Of a stretch of 64,000 nt of DNA, positions 27,736 through 36,341 are shown piece by piece (position 1 is the stretch's first letter; each line of letters opens with the position of its first letter). Made by a program: the position numbers and the translations under genes. Below the pieces are notes generated by a model that saw only the letters and a program-made list of their open reading frames with translations, searched no databases and was not told the origin of the DNA. Origin of the DNA: Rhodopseudomonas sp. BAL398 (GTDB lineage: Bacteria > Pseudomonadota > Alphaproteobacteria > Rhizobiales > Xanthobacteraceae); contig NZ_CP133111.1 of assembly GCF_033001325.1 (NCBI RefSeq), forward strand, positions 1,178,001 to 1,242,000, given 5' to 3'.

Positions 27736-29997
27736 TCAATTGCATGACCGCTGCGTCTTCACGGCAGACACGGCATCAACGCCCTTCTCCCGATTGCTGG
27801 TGGTGCTGAATTTCAGGCACAGCTTGGCGACCTTCATGAAACTATACGCCACGCAGGCGCGGTCCGACCCGCAGGAGATCTCGCAGGCTCGCGGCGACGG
27901 CACGGAAAACGCCGGCTGTCCCTCGCCGGTAAGCAAGCTGTTGTTATACGCGCAAAACCGTTCGGTGGCGGGGACGCTGCCGGGCGTCTGCTGGTCGGCG
28001 CGGATCATCGTCACCGAATGCGGATCGAGCGTCAGGGGAATGACGGTGTCCTTGAGATAGCAGGAATTATTCCAGCGGTCGAAGCTTACCGCAACGCAGT
28101 CGCGACGCGCCCGGCATCGTGCCTCGCACTCGCCCTGGCTCGTGTCGCGAAGCATCAGCAGGGATCCAGCCTCGATAATGTCGCCGCCGTCCATGTCGCG
28201 GTTGGCGATCGCCATGAAGCTGTTGCGACGGGCCAATTGCGCCAGTTCGCTCGATGTCTCAGTCTTGAATTTGCAGACCACGCAGGTCCGCAGATACGCC
28301 TGAAGGCGCGCGGGATCGCCGCGCGCGGCCTGGTAGGACGTCTTTTCCCGCCCGATCACGGAGATCCGGCGTTCGGCCTCCGCCTTCGCCGCGTCGGACC
28401 GGCAACTGCGGATACAATGCGTCAGGAGGGCTTCGTCGTAACCGCCCAGCGTCAGCTGCGTCAATTCGATTTGCGACGTCAGCTCCGCCGAGTCGCGTTG
28501 AGACGTCGGCGCTTCGGGTTGAGGCAGCGGTGTCGCCGGTTGTGACGCAACCTGCGTCGGCTGCTTGCTGGGGAGTGCATTCGCCGCCGGCAAGATCGGC
28601 GGGTCGGGCGGCTGCGGCGTCCGGTTGCCGAAGACGATCCACGCCGCAGCGAGCAAGGCTCCGGAAAACGCTATGGCGGACGGCACAAGCATTCGCCCCG
28701 GCCATCGACCACGCCGCGCGCCATCCGATCCCGGGTCTTCCTGAACCTGCGCCGGCGGCTGTTTCGCACTGTCATCCGCCGTCTTGACCGCCGAAGGTTC
28801 TGACTCGGGAGGCGGCGCGCCGGATCCCTGCTTCGTCTCCGCGGCGATCGGTGGTGGCGCCTGGGCGGCCGGCGTCTCGGCGAAACCGGGCGGGGTCGCT
28901 CTGCCGATCGCGCTTTGCTTAGAGTCCTCGCAATTCAGCACCATCAGCCGGGTCACGATTCGGCCTCGGGCGACGGAGGCCTGATAATCGCGCAGATGCT
29001 GCTCCAGCGCCGGCGCGCTCATCCGATCGATCTGCCGCTCCAACAGCAATCGGGCGAGCGGCGCGAAGGTGCCGTCGGGAAATTTCGCCAGGAAGTCCTC
29101 GAGCAGCACCGCAGGACAATCATCCGAATTCGAGATGCTCTTCCAATACAAGTGCTCGCTTGCCTTCTGGTCCGGGCTGGAAAGCCAGCCGCCGCCGACC
29201 GAGGCCTGGGCGACATAGGCACGGTTGACGAAAAACGCCAGCCGTGTGAGGTCTCCCGGATCGTCGCTCAAATTGGTCAATTTCGGAACCGGCGCGTCGG
29301 GACCCAGACGGTCGCGCGTCATCCGCACGATCTCGTCTTTCACATCGAGCCAGGACAGCATCGGCGAATGGCTCTTGTGGTAAACTCCCTCTTTGAGACA
29401 GCGGACCAACGCGCCTGTGAACAGCGATAGCCTATCGTCCTTTTTGGCCAGCGCGACGCCGCGACTGCCGGATGAGCTAAGTACCGCGGTGCCGCTCTGG
29501 GTTGCCTCAGTCAGGCTGCGATCGATCAGCGCCTCTGTGCAGCCGGCATCCATGGTTTCCTGAAGCTCGGCCACGGCCGTTCCCGAGAAGCAACAATCCA
29601 ACACGAAATAGACGCGCTTCTGCGCAGCGTTCACCTGCAGATCCCGGATCAATCCCACGATATCGAGCAAAGAGCCGTTCCGGCGGTCGCGTCTGCTGGA
29701 GCGCAGGAATATCCGGTAGTCGCCTTCGCGGCGGCCGACGTCGCCATGACCGCAGTAGTAGACGACGTAATCGTGCTTGTCCTGGGCGACAAAATCGTGG
29801 ATGCGGATTTCCACTTCGCCGGGATTGAGCGGCTGATCGAACAGGTTGAGAACCTCGACCTCGCGATCCGCGACGATCGTCGGATCCGCCAGAATACTTG
29901 CCACCTCGCGGGCCGAATTGGCGAACCGCTCGTTGAACAGCTCAGGATGGAATTCATAGGTACTCGCACCAAAAACAACGACCCCCAATTTTGACAT
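27736..29997 (-). CDS. Membrane-anchored metacaspase (C14) with two PAN-like modules
   Basis: 753 residues. The N-terminal caspase fold (1-260) has the catalytic dyad His84 (YYCGHGD) and Cys136 (VLDCCFSGTA). A cytosolic region (265-360) and a Pro/Ala-rich linker lead to one membrane helix (about 437-457, MLVPSAIAFSGALLAAAWIV). A second Pro/Gln-rich linker and an extracytoplasmic part follow. That part ends in two PAN/apple-like modules with a C-x3-C-x5-C-x11-C pattern (C624/C628/C634/C646 and C705/C709/C715/C727). The predicted topology is protease inside, Cys-rich binding modules outside. It lies downstream of the EACC1-like gene at 30073. The context suggests a conflict or cell-death effector; binding partners are unknown. 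Confidence 0.85.
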   Translation of the reverse strand: MSKLGVVVFGASTYEFHPELFNERFANSAREVASILADPTIVADREVEVLNLFDQPLNPGEVEIRIHDFVAQDKHDYVVYYCGHGDVGRREGDYRIFLRSSRRDRRNGSLLDIVGLIRDLQVNAAQKRVYFVLDCCFSGTAVAELQETMDAGCTEALIDRSLTEATQSGTAVLSSSGSRGVALAKKDDRLSLFTGALVRCLKEGVYHKSHSPMLSWLDVKDEIVRMTRDRLGPDAPVPKLTNLSDDPGDLTRLAFFVNRAYVAQASVGGGWLSSPDQKASEHLYWKSISNSDDCPAVLLEDFLAKFPDGTFAPLARLLLERQIDRMSAPALEQHLRDYQASVARGRIVTRLMVLNCEDSKQSAIGRATPPGFAETPAAQAPPPIAAETKQGSGAPPPESEPSAVKTADDSAKQPPAQVQEDPGSDGARRGRWPGRMLVPSAIAFSGALLAAAWIVFGNRTPQPPDPPILPAANALPSKQPTQVASQPATPLPQPEAPTSQRDSAELTSQIELTQLTLGGYDEALLTHCIRSCRSDAAKAEAERRISVIGREKTSYQAARGDPARLQAYLRTCVVCKFKTETSSELAQLARRNSFMAIANRDMDGGDIIEAGSLLMLRDTSQGECEARCRARRDCVAVSFDRWNNSCYLKDTVIPLTLDPHSVTMIRADQQTPGSVPATERFCAYNNSLLTGEGQPAFSVPSPRACEISCGSDRACVAYSFMKVAKLCLKFSTTSNREKGVDAVSAVKTQRSCN

Positions 29998-30072
29998 GGT
30001 CGAATGCTCCCGGGTTGATGGCTTGTATGTCTGGCGTCCTTGCTCTGATAAGTACCTGAATCGATAGATTAG

Positions 30073-30456
30073 CTACGACCGCTCGGGTCCGGCGACGTCG
30101 TCACGAGGTTTCGCCAGGCTGACCTGCAATGCGTTCGCGATGATCTCTGGGTCGATTTTCGACGCCGGGAATTTGGACGTGCCATGCTCCGTGACGATGA
30201 CGATCGTGCTGTTGTGCTTTGTCACGATTTCGTAGATGCAATTGGCAAAGCAGGCGATGTAGCCAAGTCCGCCGAGAGCATGCGCGACCGCATCGAGGTT
30301 GACCGAAAGAATGCTGCCAAGGTCCATGTTCTCTGGCGATGACCGCTTGAGAGCCATGGCGTTTTGTGGGATTCCGTTCCTCTGCAGCAGGAGCTCGAGC
30401 TCCTTCGCGAGGAAACTGGCATCTGCGCTATCTCTTTCAGCAAAGGAAAGATCCAT
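30073..30456 (-). CDS. EACC1-like small adaptor protein
   Basis: 127 residues from ATG 30456 with GGGGG upstream (a TTG five codons earlier is less likely). The layout is an N-terminal alpha/beta segment (MDLSFAERDSADASFLAKEL), a hydrophobic Gly/Ala helix (LDAVAHALGGLGYIACFANC), then IYEIV, a strand pair NSTIVIVTEHG and a closing helix (KIDPEIIANALQ). This resembles the effector-associated constant component EACC1, encoded beside caspases and other effectors in predicted conflict systems. Similarity is by pattern only. It is 75 bp upstream of the metacaspase gene in the same direction. Confidence 0.6.
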   Translation of the reverse strand: MDLSFAERDSADASFLAKELELLLQRNGIPQNAMALKRSSPENMDLGSILSVNLDAVAHALGGLGYIACFANCIYEIVTKHNSTIVIVTEHGTSKFPASKIDPEIIANALQVSLAKPRDDVAGPERS

Positions 30457-30890
30457 TTCCGCCCCCTGCAATTGTTTTATTGAAACGCGATGAGACTAAT
30501 AACTCTGAGACTAATAGCTCTCCGGCAAGGCATCAAGTAACTATCCGCGCCACAGCGCCCCTCAGTTTCGATTGGCGGCCCATTGCGCGTGTCTGCGTGT
30601 CGAACAGCATCGGCCGCGCCGGCAATTGCAAAGGGCAGCAATGTTGCCCTTGTTGCTACGCCGTGCCGGAGCGAGGCCGTGATACGTGCCGGTCATCCGC
30701 AGCGGCCTCGTCGGACGGATCAACCGATGATCAGATTACGTCATCGCCGGTGCCGACGGTGTATCGGATTGGACAGCGCGGCGCGGCGACGCTGTGAGGC
30801 AAGATGCGCTTTGCAACAGGTCCGGGGCGCAACGTGGCAGCCTGTTGGCGCGCCGCCGCAGCGCCTGGCCGGATGTCGCGGCGTGGAGCA
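30457..30890. other. Gene-poor stretch
   Basis: The 434 nt contain short frames with arginine- and cysteine-rich translations and no recognisable domain or ribosome-binding site. The leftward promoter of the EACC1-like gene should lie at the left edge, where DNA is AT-rich (GATGAGACTAATAACTCTGA region). A direct repeat GAGACTAATA occurs there (30488 and 30506). Confidence 0.4.
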
Positions 30891-31019
30891 CTAGCGCAGC
30901 CCGGTGCCCTTGCAGCGCTGGCACTTCACCACCTTGTCGCCCTTCTTCAACAGGCCCTTGCCCTCGCAGTTCTTGCACTTTTGCTTCTTCTTGACGTTGG
31001 GGCCTTTTTCGTTGGCCAT
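30891..31019 (-). CDS. 42-residue DnaJ-type zinc protein
   Basis: Translation from ATG 31019 gives MANEKGPNVKKKQKCKNCEG, then KGLLKKGDKVVKCQRCKGTG, LR and a stop at 30891. Two C-x2-C-x-G-x-G units form a single zinc centre like that of DnaJ's central domain. The Lys-rich N-terminus suggests RNA or protein contact. It stands alone and its function is unknown; small proteins of this pattern occur in related genomes. Confidence 0.75.
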   Translation of the reverse strand: MANEKGPNVKKKQKCKNCEGKGLLKKGDKVVKCQRCKGTGLR

Positions 31020-31192
31020 GGCGGTCTCCAATCGGTGAAGTGAGGGCATCGTTGCGAACGCCGTCGCTGTTGGGGCTGTGGCACGACGCGTGGCGATGTC
31101 ATAGCATCAATTGTCGCTGGCGCGCGCCAATCGGGCGTACCGGATGGCGTGGATGGCGTGAATCGATCGAGATCACCAAATTGAGGTCTATT

Positions 31193-31702
31193 ATGCTCAC
31201 CCGACGAAGCTTTGCCGCCGGCGCACTTGTCGCCGTGACCCTGCCGGCGCTGGCCGCGCCGATCGCAGCCGATCCGGTGGCGATCCTCAACGCCATCTAT
31301 GCCCGCGTCGCGCATGGCAAGGGCGAGGATGGCGGCTTCGTCACTGCCAAGCCGACCCGCGCGAAATATCTGTCGAAATCGCTGGTGGCGCTGTGGGCCA
31401 AGGCCGAGGTCCGAACGCCGAAGGACGAGGCCGGGCCGATCGATTTCGATCCGGTGACCAATTCGCAGGATCCCGACGTGACGTCCTTTGACATCGTCGC
31501 CGAGAAGCAGGATTCCGGCAGCGCCACCCTCGCGGTGACGTTGACGGGCGCGCGAACGTCCCGCGAAAACCGCGCCGACAATGTGGTGCGCTATGACTTC
31601 ACACGCGACGGCGGCCATTGGCGCATCGACGACATCCGCTCCACCGTCGACGGCAAGCCATGGTCGCTGCGCGACCTGCTCACGACATCTTTGAAACGCT
31701 GA
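31193..31702 (+). CDS. Exported DUF3828-like protein
   Basis: 169 residues from ATG 31193 (GAGG upstream). The N-terminus MLTRRSFAAGALVAVTLPAL has the twin-arginine pattern R-R-S-F-A followed by a hydrophobic core, so Tat export is likely. The mature part (ILNAIYARVAHGKGEDGGF; RYDFTRDGGHWRIDDIRSTV) resembles the NTF2-like DUF3828 group. No catalytic residues were identified. Confidence 0.72.
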   Translation: MLTRRSFAAGALVAVTLPALAAPIAADPVAILNAIYARVAHGKGEDGGFVTAKPTRAKYLSKSLVALWAKAEVRTPKDEAGPIDFDPVTNSQDPDVTSFDIVAEKQDSGSATLAVTLTGARTSRENRADNVVRYDFTRDGGHWRIDDIRSTVDGKPWSLRDLLTTSLKR

Positions 31703-31799
31703 GGCGTGACACGGTTGACGCTGCCGGCGTCATTGGCTCTAAGGTCCGACCGATGCGAGGCCGCGTACCGGCCCCAAGCCAGATAGGAGCCGAACAGCC

Positions 31800-32084
31800 A
31801 TGCCCAATGCCACTTCGCAGGTGAGCGACAACAAGGCACAGCAACGCTTCGAATTGGCAGTCGAGGGCAGCATGGTCTTTGCAAAGTATCGCCGCGACGG
31901 CGACAAGGTGATCATCACCCACACCGAAACCCCGCCGAGCCTACGCGGCCGCGGCCTCGCCTCGCAGCTGATCGAAGGCGCATTGGCGCTGATCCGCGCC
32001 GAGAAGCTCAAGGTGGTGGCGGATTGCAGTTTCGTCGTCGATTATCTCGAAACCCATCCTGAATACGCCGATCTGGTCGGCTGA
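31800..32084 (+). CDS. YjdJ-type GNAT-fold N-acetyltransferase
   Basis: 94 residues. RFELAVEGSMVFAKYRRDGD and the acetyl-CoA loop HTETPPSLRGRGLASQLIEG are diagnostic of the minimal COG2388 acetyltransferase, followed by LKVVADCSFVVDYLETHPEY. Substrate unknown. A strong bidirectional terminator follows at 32119. Confidence 0.88.
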   Translation: MPNATSQVSDNKAQQRFELAVEGSMVFAKYRRDGDKVIITHTETPPSLRGRGLASQLIEGALALIRAEKLKVVADCSFVVDYLETHPEYADLVG

Positions 32085-32118
32085 GCGAGCGGCGACCGCG
32101 GCCGCGCGGCGGCATGAA

Positions 32119-32144
32119 AAAGGCCCCGAGATGCCGGGGCCTTT
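32119..32144. terminator. Bidirectional rho-independent terminator
   Basis: AAAGGCCCCG-AGATGC-CGGGGCCTTT, a perfect 10-bp stem between the convergent acetyltransferase and DUF3597 genes. A/T ends on both sides provide U-tracts in either direction. Confidence 0.85.
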
Positions 32145-32188
32145 GATGTGTCGCACGAGCCGGCTGGGCGGGGTGGCGCCTGATCGGG

Positions 32189-32578
32189 TTAGTGCGCGAT
32201 CTCCGGCGGCAGCTTGCCGCCATTGGCGGCGAGCTTGGCCATCATCTGCTTGTGCAGCCAGATGTTCATCGTGGCGGAATCGCTGGTGTCACCGGTGTAG
32301 CCGAGCTCCTTCGCCAGTTCCTTGCGGGCCGACAGGCTGGAATCGACATCAAGCGCCTTCATCAGGTCGACGATCGAGGTGCGCCATTCCAGCTTCTCGC
32401 CCTTGGCGGCGACGGCCTTGTCAAGGATCGGCGCGACGTCGACGGTCTGCGCCGGCGCGCCGGCTGCGGGAGCCGAACCGCCTGCGGGGGCTGCGCCGCC
32501 GGCCGGGCTGGCGCCGGGCGTCGCGGCTTCGGCATGGCTGCCAAAAATCGCACCCATCATCTTGCTAAAAATGCTCAT
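32189..32578 (-). CDS. DUF3597 protein
   Basis: 129 residues: MSIFSKMMGAIFGSHAEAAT, then an Ala/Gly/Pro-rich linker (about 21-45), then the conserved domain VDVAPILDKAVAAKGEKLEW followed by RTSIVDLMKALDVDSSLSAR and KELGYTGDTSDSATMNIWLH. The domain is recognised in family databases, but its role is unknown; some members are described as LysM-peptidoglycan associated. No signal peptide. Confidence 0.85.
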   Translation of the reverse strand: MSIFSKMMGAIFGSHAEAATPGASPAGGAAPAGGSAPAAGAPAQTVDVAPILDKAVAAKGEKLEWRTSIVDLMKALDVDSSLSARKELAKELGYTGDTSDSATMNIWLHKQMMAKLAANGGKLPPEIAH

Positions 32579-32999
32579 TGAATTCTCCAGTGCGTGGAAA
32601 CGGAGTTAAGGAATCGGGTCGGCGTGAAGGTGACTCGGCACTATCAATCGGCGGGACCGATCGGGCAACACAGCCGAGCTTAGCCGGCGATAACGCCAAT
32701 AGCCAAATAAGGTTGCAACGCCATCCTCGCCGTGGCGTTTGCTGCGATGCAAGCGCCTAACGCTCGTCATGCCCCGCCGGACCCAACAAGGGCGGACCGC
32801 CCCGCCGCGACATATCGCCTCTCACCGAAGCGTGAGCAACCGCATCGGCCATTCAGCGTTAGGCTGAGCTAACAGGTCGCGGCATGTCCAGTTTGTCGGT
32901 TTGCTTTCGCGTCTGGCTTGATCGTGATCGTTTCCGCAAAGGACCAGCCTCCGCTCCGATCGGCGAAGGACTCAAGGTCCACCACGAGGGAGAACGACC
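32579..32999. other. Intergenic region between divergent genes
   Basis: 421 nt without a gene. It should hold the divergent promoters of the DUF3597 gene and the DUF2189 gene; CACGAGGGAGAACGACC immediately before 33000 includes a good ribosome-binding site. No repeat element was recognised. Confidence 0.5.
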
Positions 33000-33968
33000 A
33001 TGGCGACCCCATATTCTTCTGCCGAGAGCGAGTTTCTTCATTCCGCCGCGCGCCCACGGCATCAAGATGATGCCCCTAGAGACGCGGATGTTGCGGCGCA
33101 GCAAATAGCGCCTCCGGTTCCGGCGCCGGTGGTCCGCCACATCACACTATCGGATCTGCGCGACGCGCTGCGGCGCGGCTGGGACGATTTCAAGGCGGTG
33201 CCGAGCCACGCCATCATGCTTTGCGTGATCTATCCGGTCGTCGGTCTGGCGCTGGCGCGCGCCGCGTTCGGCTATTCGGTGCTGCCGCTGCTGTTCCCGC
33301 TCGCCGCGGGATTCGCCCTGCTCGGCCCGTTCGCTGCGCTGGGGCTCTACGAGCTCAGTCGCCGCCGGGAGACCGGCGAAGACACCTCCGCCTGGCACGC
33401 GGTCGAGGTGCTGCGTTCGCCCTCGTTCGGCGCGATGCTGGGACTGGGGGCGATCCTGCTGGCGATCTTCGTGGTCTGGATCGCGGTGGCGCAGTCGGTC
33501 TATGTGTCGACCTTCGGCAACGCGCCGGCCGCCGCGATGCCGGATTTCATCCAAAGGGTGCTGACCACGCCGGAAGGCTGGAGCCTGATTGTGATCGGCT
33601 GCGGCGCCGGCTTCCTGTTCGCGGTGGCCGCGCTTTGCCTCAGCGTGGTGTCGTTCCCGATGATGCTCGACCGCCGCGCCGGCATGGCCGAAGCGGTGAT
33701 GACCTCGCTGCGCGCCGTGGCCCGCAATCCGCTGCAGATGGCCGCCTGGGGCCTGATCGTGGCGGCATTCCTCATCCTCGGCTCGTTGCCGGCGTTTCTC
33801 GGGCTGGCGGTGGTGATTCCGCTGCTGGGCCACGCCACCTGGCACCTCTACCGCAAGGTGGTGGAGCCCAACCCGAATCCGCCGGTGATTCCCCCCGCGA
33901 CCAAGATCAAGCGCTCCGCTGCGGATTTTCCTGCCGCCTTGTTCCAGTGGAAGAGCGATAAGAAGTAG
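33000..33968 (+). CDS. DUF2189 integral membrane protein
   Basis: 322 residues. A polar N-terminus (about 45 residues) leads to HITLSDLRDALRRGWDDFKA and six predicted helices, including YSVLPLLFPLAAGFALLGPF, MLGLGAILLAIFVVWIAVAQ and MAAWGLIVAAFLILGSLPAF. The motif LGHATWHLYRKVVEPNPNPP closes the DUF2189 domain. It is a common alphaproteobacterial inner-membrane protein of unknown function, sometimes noted near cytochrome oxidase genes, but not here. Confidence 0.85.
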   Translation: MATPYSSAESEFLHSAARPRHQDDAPRDADVAAQQIAPPVPAPVVRHITLSDLRDALRRGWDDFKAVPSHAIMLCVIYPVVGLALARAAFGYSVLPLLFPLAAGFALLGPFAALGLYELSRRRETGEDTSAWHAVEVLRSPSFGAMLGLGAILLAIFVVWIAVAQSVYVSTFGNAPAAAMPDFIQRVLTTPEGWSLIVIGCGAGFLFAVAALCLSVVSFPMMLDRRAGMAEAVMTSLRAVARNPLQMAAWGLIVAAFLILGSLPAFLGLAVVIPLLGHATWHLYRKVVEPNPNPPVIPPATKIKRSAADFPAALFQWKSDKK

Positions 33969-34426
33969 CCCCCGGGCCGCGCGTCAGCCCCCGCCATCTT
34001 TAGCTCGGGTCTGCCGCGCGCCCATCGTGCTGCGATGCAACAGGTCACTGCACTGAATAATAATTCATATGGCTTCGCATGCGCTCCGCACATGCGAAAC
34101 TCTCTTATCTATTGTTCAGAAAAGCCAAGCTAAACGTTCGCCCTGGTCTCTACGGCAAAAGACCAACGATGCCGGCTGGCCAAATATTGGCATTATACTG
34201 CCAAATCGGCGGATATTCGGCAGTTGAGAGGCAATGGCAATGAATGCCGATGGGTGAGCGCGCCCAACACGGATACAGAAAGCGTTACTCATTCCTTGGG
34301 GAAGCTATGCAATGAAGGTCGAGCTGCAGTGCAGCATTTGATGTGCATATCAGCATGAGATTGGCGTATATCCATTTCAACGATTCATCTCGGGCAAGAG
34401 ATGAATCTGATCTAAGGAGACTTCCC
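33969..34426. other. Long leader/intergenic region of the DUF1127 gene
   Basis: 458 nt with no gene, unusually AT-rich for this genome and full of inverted repeats: GCCAA-ATA-TTGGC (34178-34190) overlapping TGGCA-TTATAC-TGCCA, and the hairpin at 34382-34407. This looks like a regulated promoter/leader for the small gene at 34427. Confidence 0.45.
34382..34407 (+). promoter_or_regulatory. Hairpin just upstream of the DUF1127 ribosome-binding site
   Basis: GATTCATCTC-GGGCAA-GAGATGAATC is a perfect 10-bp stem with a 6-nt loop, ending 5 nt before TAAGGAGA. It could be an operator, or in RNA a stabilising or ribosome-access hairpin. DUF1127 mRNAs in related bacteria are known targets of post-transcriptional control. 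Confidence 0.45.
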
Positions 34427-34579
34427 ATGTTGCTTTCGCTCATCCGCGCTTTCCGCTCTTTCCGGGATTATCAGCGCAACGTCAGTGAGCTGTCCCAGCT
34501 CAGCGATCGCGAACTCGCCGATATTGGCCTCGACCGCTCGGACATTCCGCGCGTTGCGTCCGGTCATTACAACGGCTGA
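34427..34579 (+). CDS. DUF1127 small protein
   Basis: 50 residues from ATG 34427 with AAGGAGA upstream: MLLSLIRAFRSFRDYQRNVS, ELSQLSDRELADIGLDRSDI and PRVASGHYNG. This is the complete arginine-rich DUF1127 (YjiS-like) domain, whose L-S-D-R-E-L-x-D-I-G-L-x-R-x-D-I core is intact. Characterised members affect RNA turnover and stress adaptation; the exact role here is unknown. Confidence 0.92.
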   Translation: MLLSLIRAFRSFRDYQRNVSELSQLSDRELADIGLDRSDIPRVASGHYNG

Positions 34580-34609
34580 TCCCATCAGCACCGACTTGTT
34601 CACGGATGT

Positions 34610-34629
34610 CGCCCGCTTCGCAGCGGGCG
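34610..34629 (+). terminator. Probable terminator of the DUF1127 gene
   Basis: CGCCCGC-TTCGCA-GCGGGCG, a 7-bp GC stem 31 nt after the stop codon. The U-tract is poor, so confidence is moderate. Confidence 0.5.
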
Positions 34630-34724
34630 CTGTCGTATCAGGGCCTTGCTTCTCGCCATTTTAGGCGGCCGGCCCCACAGCGATACGGATTTCGCCCGGC
34701 GCAAAAACGCGCTAGCAGTGGCGC

Positions 34725-36158
34725 ATGATCAACATATCGCAATCGACCCCCATCCATATCATCGGCGCCGGCCTCGCCGGCTCGGAAGCCGCCTGGCAGA
34801 TCGCCAATGCCGGCCAGCGCGTGGTGCTGCATGAGATGCGCCCCGTCCGGATGACCGAGGCGCATCGCACCGACGGCCTCGCCGAACTGGTGTGTTCCAA
34901 TTCATTTCGCTCCGACGACGCCGCCAATAATGCGGTGGGGCTGCTGCATGCCGAGATGCGCCGACTGGGCTCGCTGGTGATGCGCGCCGCCGACGCCAAT
35001 CAGGTGCCGGCGGGCGGCGCGCTGGCGGTGGATCGCGACGGCTTCTCCGCCGCCGTCACCAAGGCGCTGACCGAGCATCCGCTGATCGAGATCAGCCGCG
35101 ACGAGGTCGCCGGGCTGCCGCCGGCTGATTGGGACAATGTCATCATCGCGACCGGCCCGCTCACCTCGGCGCCGCTGGCCGAGGCGATCCACGAACTCTC
35201 GGGCGAAGACGCGCTGGCGTTTTTCGATGCGATCGCGCCGATCGTCCACAAGGACTCGATCGACATGTCGGTGGCGTGGTTTCAGTCGCGCTACGACAAG
35301 GTCGGGCCCGGCGGCACCGGCGCCGACTACATCAATTGCCCGATGACCGAGGCGCAGTATCACGGCTTCATCGAAGCGCTGCTGGAAGGCGACAAAATCG
35401 ACTTCAAGGAGTGGGAGACCAACACGCCGTATTTCGACGGCTGCCTGCCGATCGAGGTGATGGCCGAGCGCGGCCACGAGACGCTGCGGTTCGGCCCGAT
35501 GAAGCCGGTCGGGCTGACCAATCCGAACGATCCGCAGGTCAAGGCCTATGCGATCGTGCAGCTGCGTCAGGACAACAAACTGGGCACGCTCTACAACATG
35601 GTGGGTTTCCAGACCAAATTGAAGCACGGCGCGCAGACGCGGATTTTCCGCAGCATTCCGGGCCTGGAGAACGCCGAATTCGCGCGGCTCGGCGGGCTGC
35701 ACCGCAATACGTTCCTGAACTCGCCGAAACTGCTCGATGCGCAATTGCGGTTGCGGGCGCAGCCGCGGCTGCGCTTCGCCGGACAGATGACGGGCTGCGA
35801 GGGCTATGTCGAATCCGCCTCGATCGGGCTGATCGCCGGGCTCTATGCCGCCGCGGAAGCGCGCGGCACGCAACTTGCGCCGCCGCCAGCGACCACCGCG
35901 CTCGGCGCCCTGCTCGGCCACATCACCGGCGGCCATCTCGAGACCATCGATGCCGGGCCGCGCTCGTTCCAGCCGATGAACGTCAATTTCGGACTGTTTC
36001 CACCGCTCGCGCAAGCGCCGACCAAAGATGCTGACGGCAAGCGGCTGCGCGGCACCGACAAGACCGTCGCCAAGAAACAGGCGATGAGCGCGCGGGCGCT
36101 ATCCGACATGGATTCATGGATCGCCGACAATGTGAAGAAGGTCGCCGACGCGGCCTAA
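34725..36158 (+). CDS. trmFO: Methylenetetrahydrofolate-tRNA-(uracil-5-)-methyltransferase TrmFO
   Basis: 477 residues. N-terminal FAD motif [29 protein letters not shown] and [14 protein letters not shown] are specific for TrmFO. Catalytic cysteines are expected in [11 protein letters not shown] and in [18 protein letters not shown]. The enzyme uses 5,10-methylene-THF and FADH2 to make m5U54 in the tRNA T-loop. It stands as a single gene between the DUF1127 locus and a family A repeat. Confidence 0.95.
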   Translation: MINISQSTPIHIIGAGLAGSEAAWQIANAGQRVVLHEMRPVRMTEAHRTDGLAELVCSNSFRSDDAANNAVGLLHAEMRRLGSLVMRAADANQVPAGGALAVDRDGFSAAVTKALTEHPLIEISRDEVAGLPPADWDNVIIATGPLTSAPLAEAIHELSGEDALAFFDAIAPIVHKDSIDMSVAWFQSRYDKVGPGGTGADYINCPMTEAQYHGFIEALLEGDKIDFKEWETNTPYFDGCLPIEVMAERGHETLRFGPMKPVGLTNPNDPQVKAYAIVQLRQDNKLGTLYNMVGFQTKLKHGAQTRIFRSIPGLENAEFARLGGLHRNTFLNSPKLLDAQLRLRAQPRLRFAGQMTGCEGYVESASIGLIAGLYAAAEARGTQLAPPPATTALGALLGHITGGHLETIDAGPRSFQPMNVNFGLFPPLAQAPTKDADGKRLRGTDKTVAKKQAMSARALSDMDSWIADNVKKVADAA

Positions 36159-36203
36159 TCGGGGCTCCGCGTCAGAGCGATGCATTGCCCAACCATGCGG
36201 CGC

Positions 36204-36330
36204 GTCATTCCAGGGCGCGAGGCCGCAGGCCGAGCGAACCCGGAATCTTGCTGAATGGTTTGGCGCTGAGGCTTTAACCGCGAGATTCCGGGTTCGCTCG
36301 CCGCTTACGCGGCTCGCGCCCCGGAATGAC
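36204..36330. repeat. Intergenic palindromic repeat, family A copy 3
   Basis: Begins GTCATTCCAGGGCGCGAGGC and ends GCGCCCCGGAATGAC, containing GAGATTCCGGGTTCGCTCGC as in copies 1 and 2 but with the inner part rearranged. It lies between trmFO and the convergent synthase-like gene. Confidence 0.85.
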
Positions 36331-36341
36331 CGGGTATGATT

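Noticed and set aside
30583-30894. Plus-strand frames in the gap above the EACC1-like gene
   Set aside because: No ribosome-binding site, no domain, and the translations are Arg/Cys-rich as expected from random GC-rich sequence.
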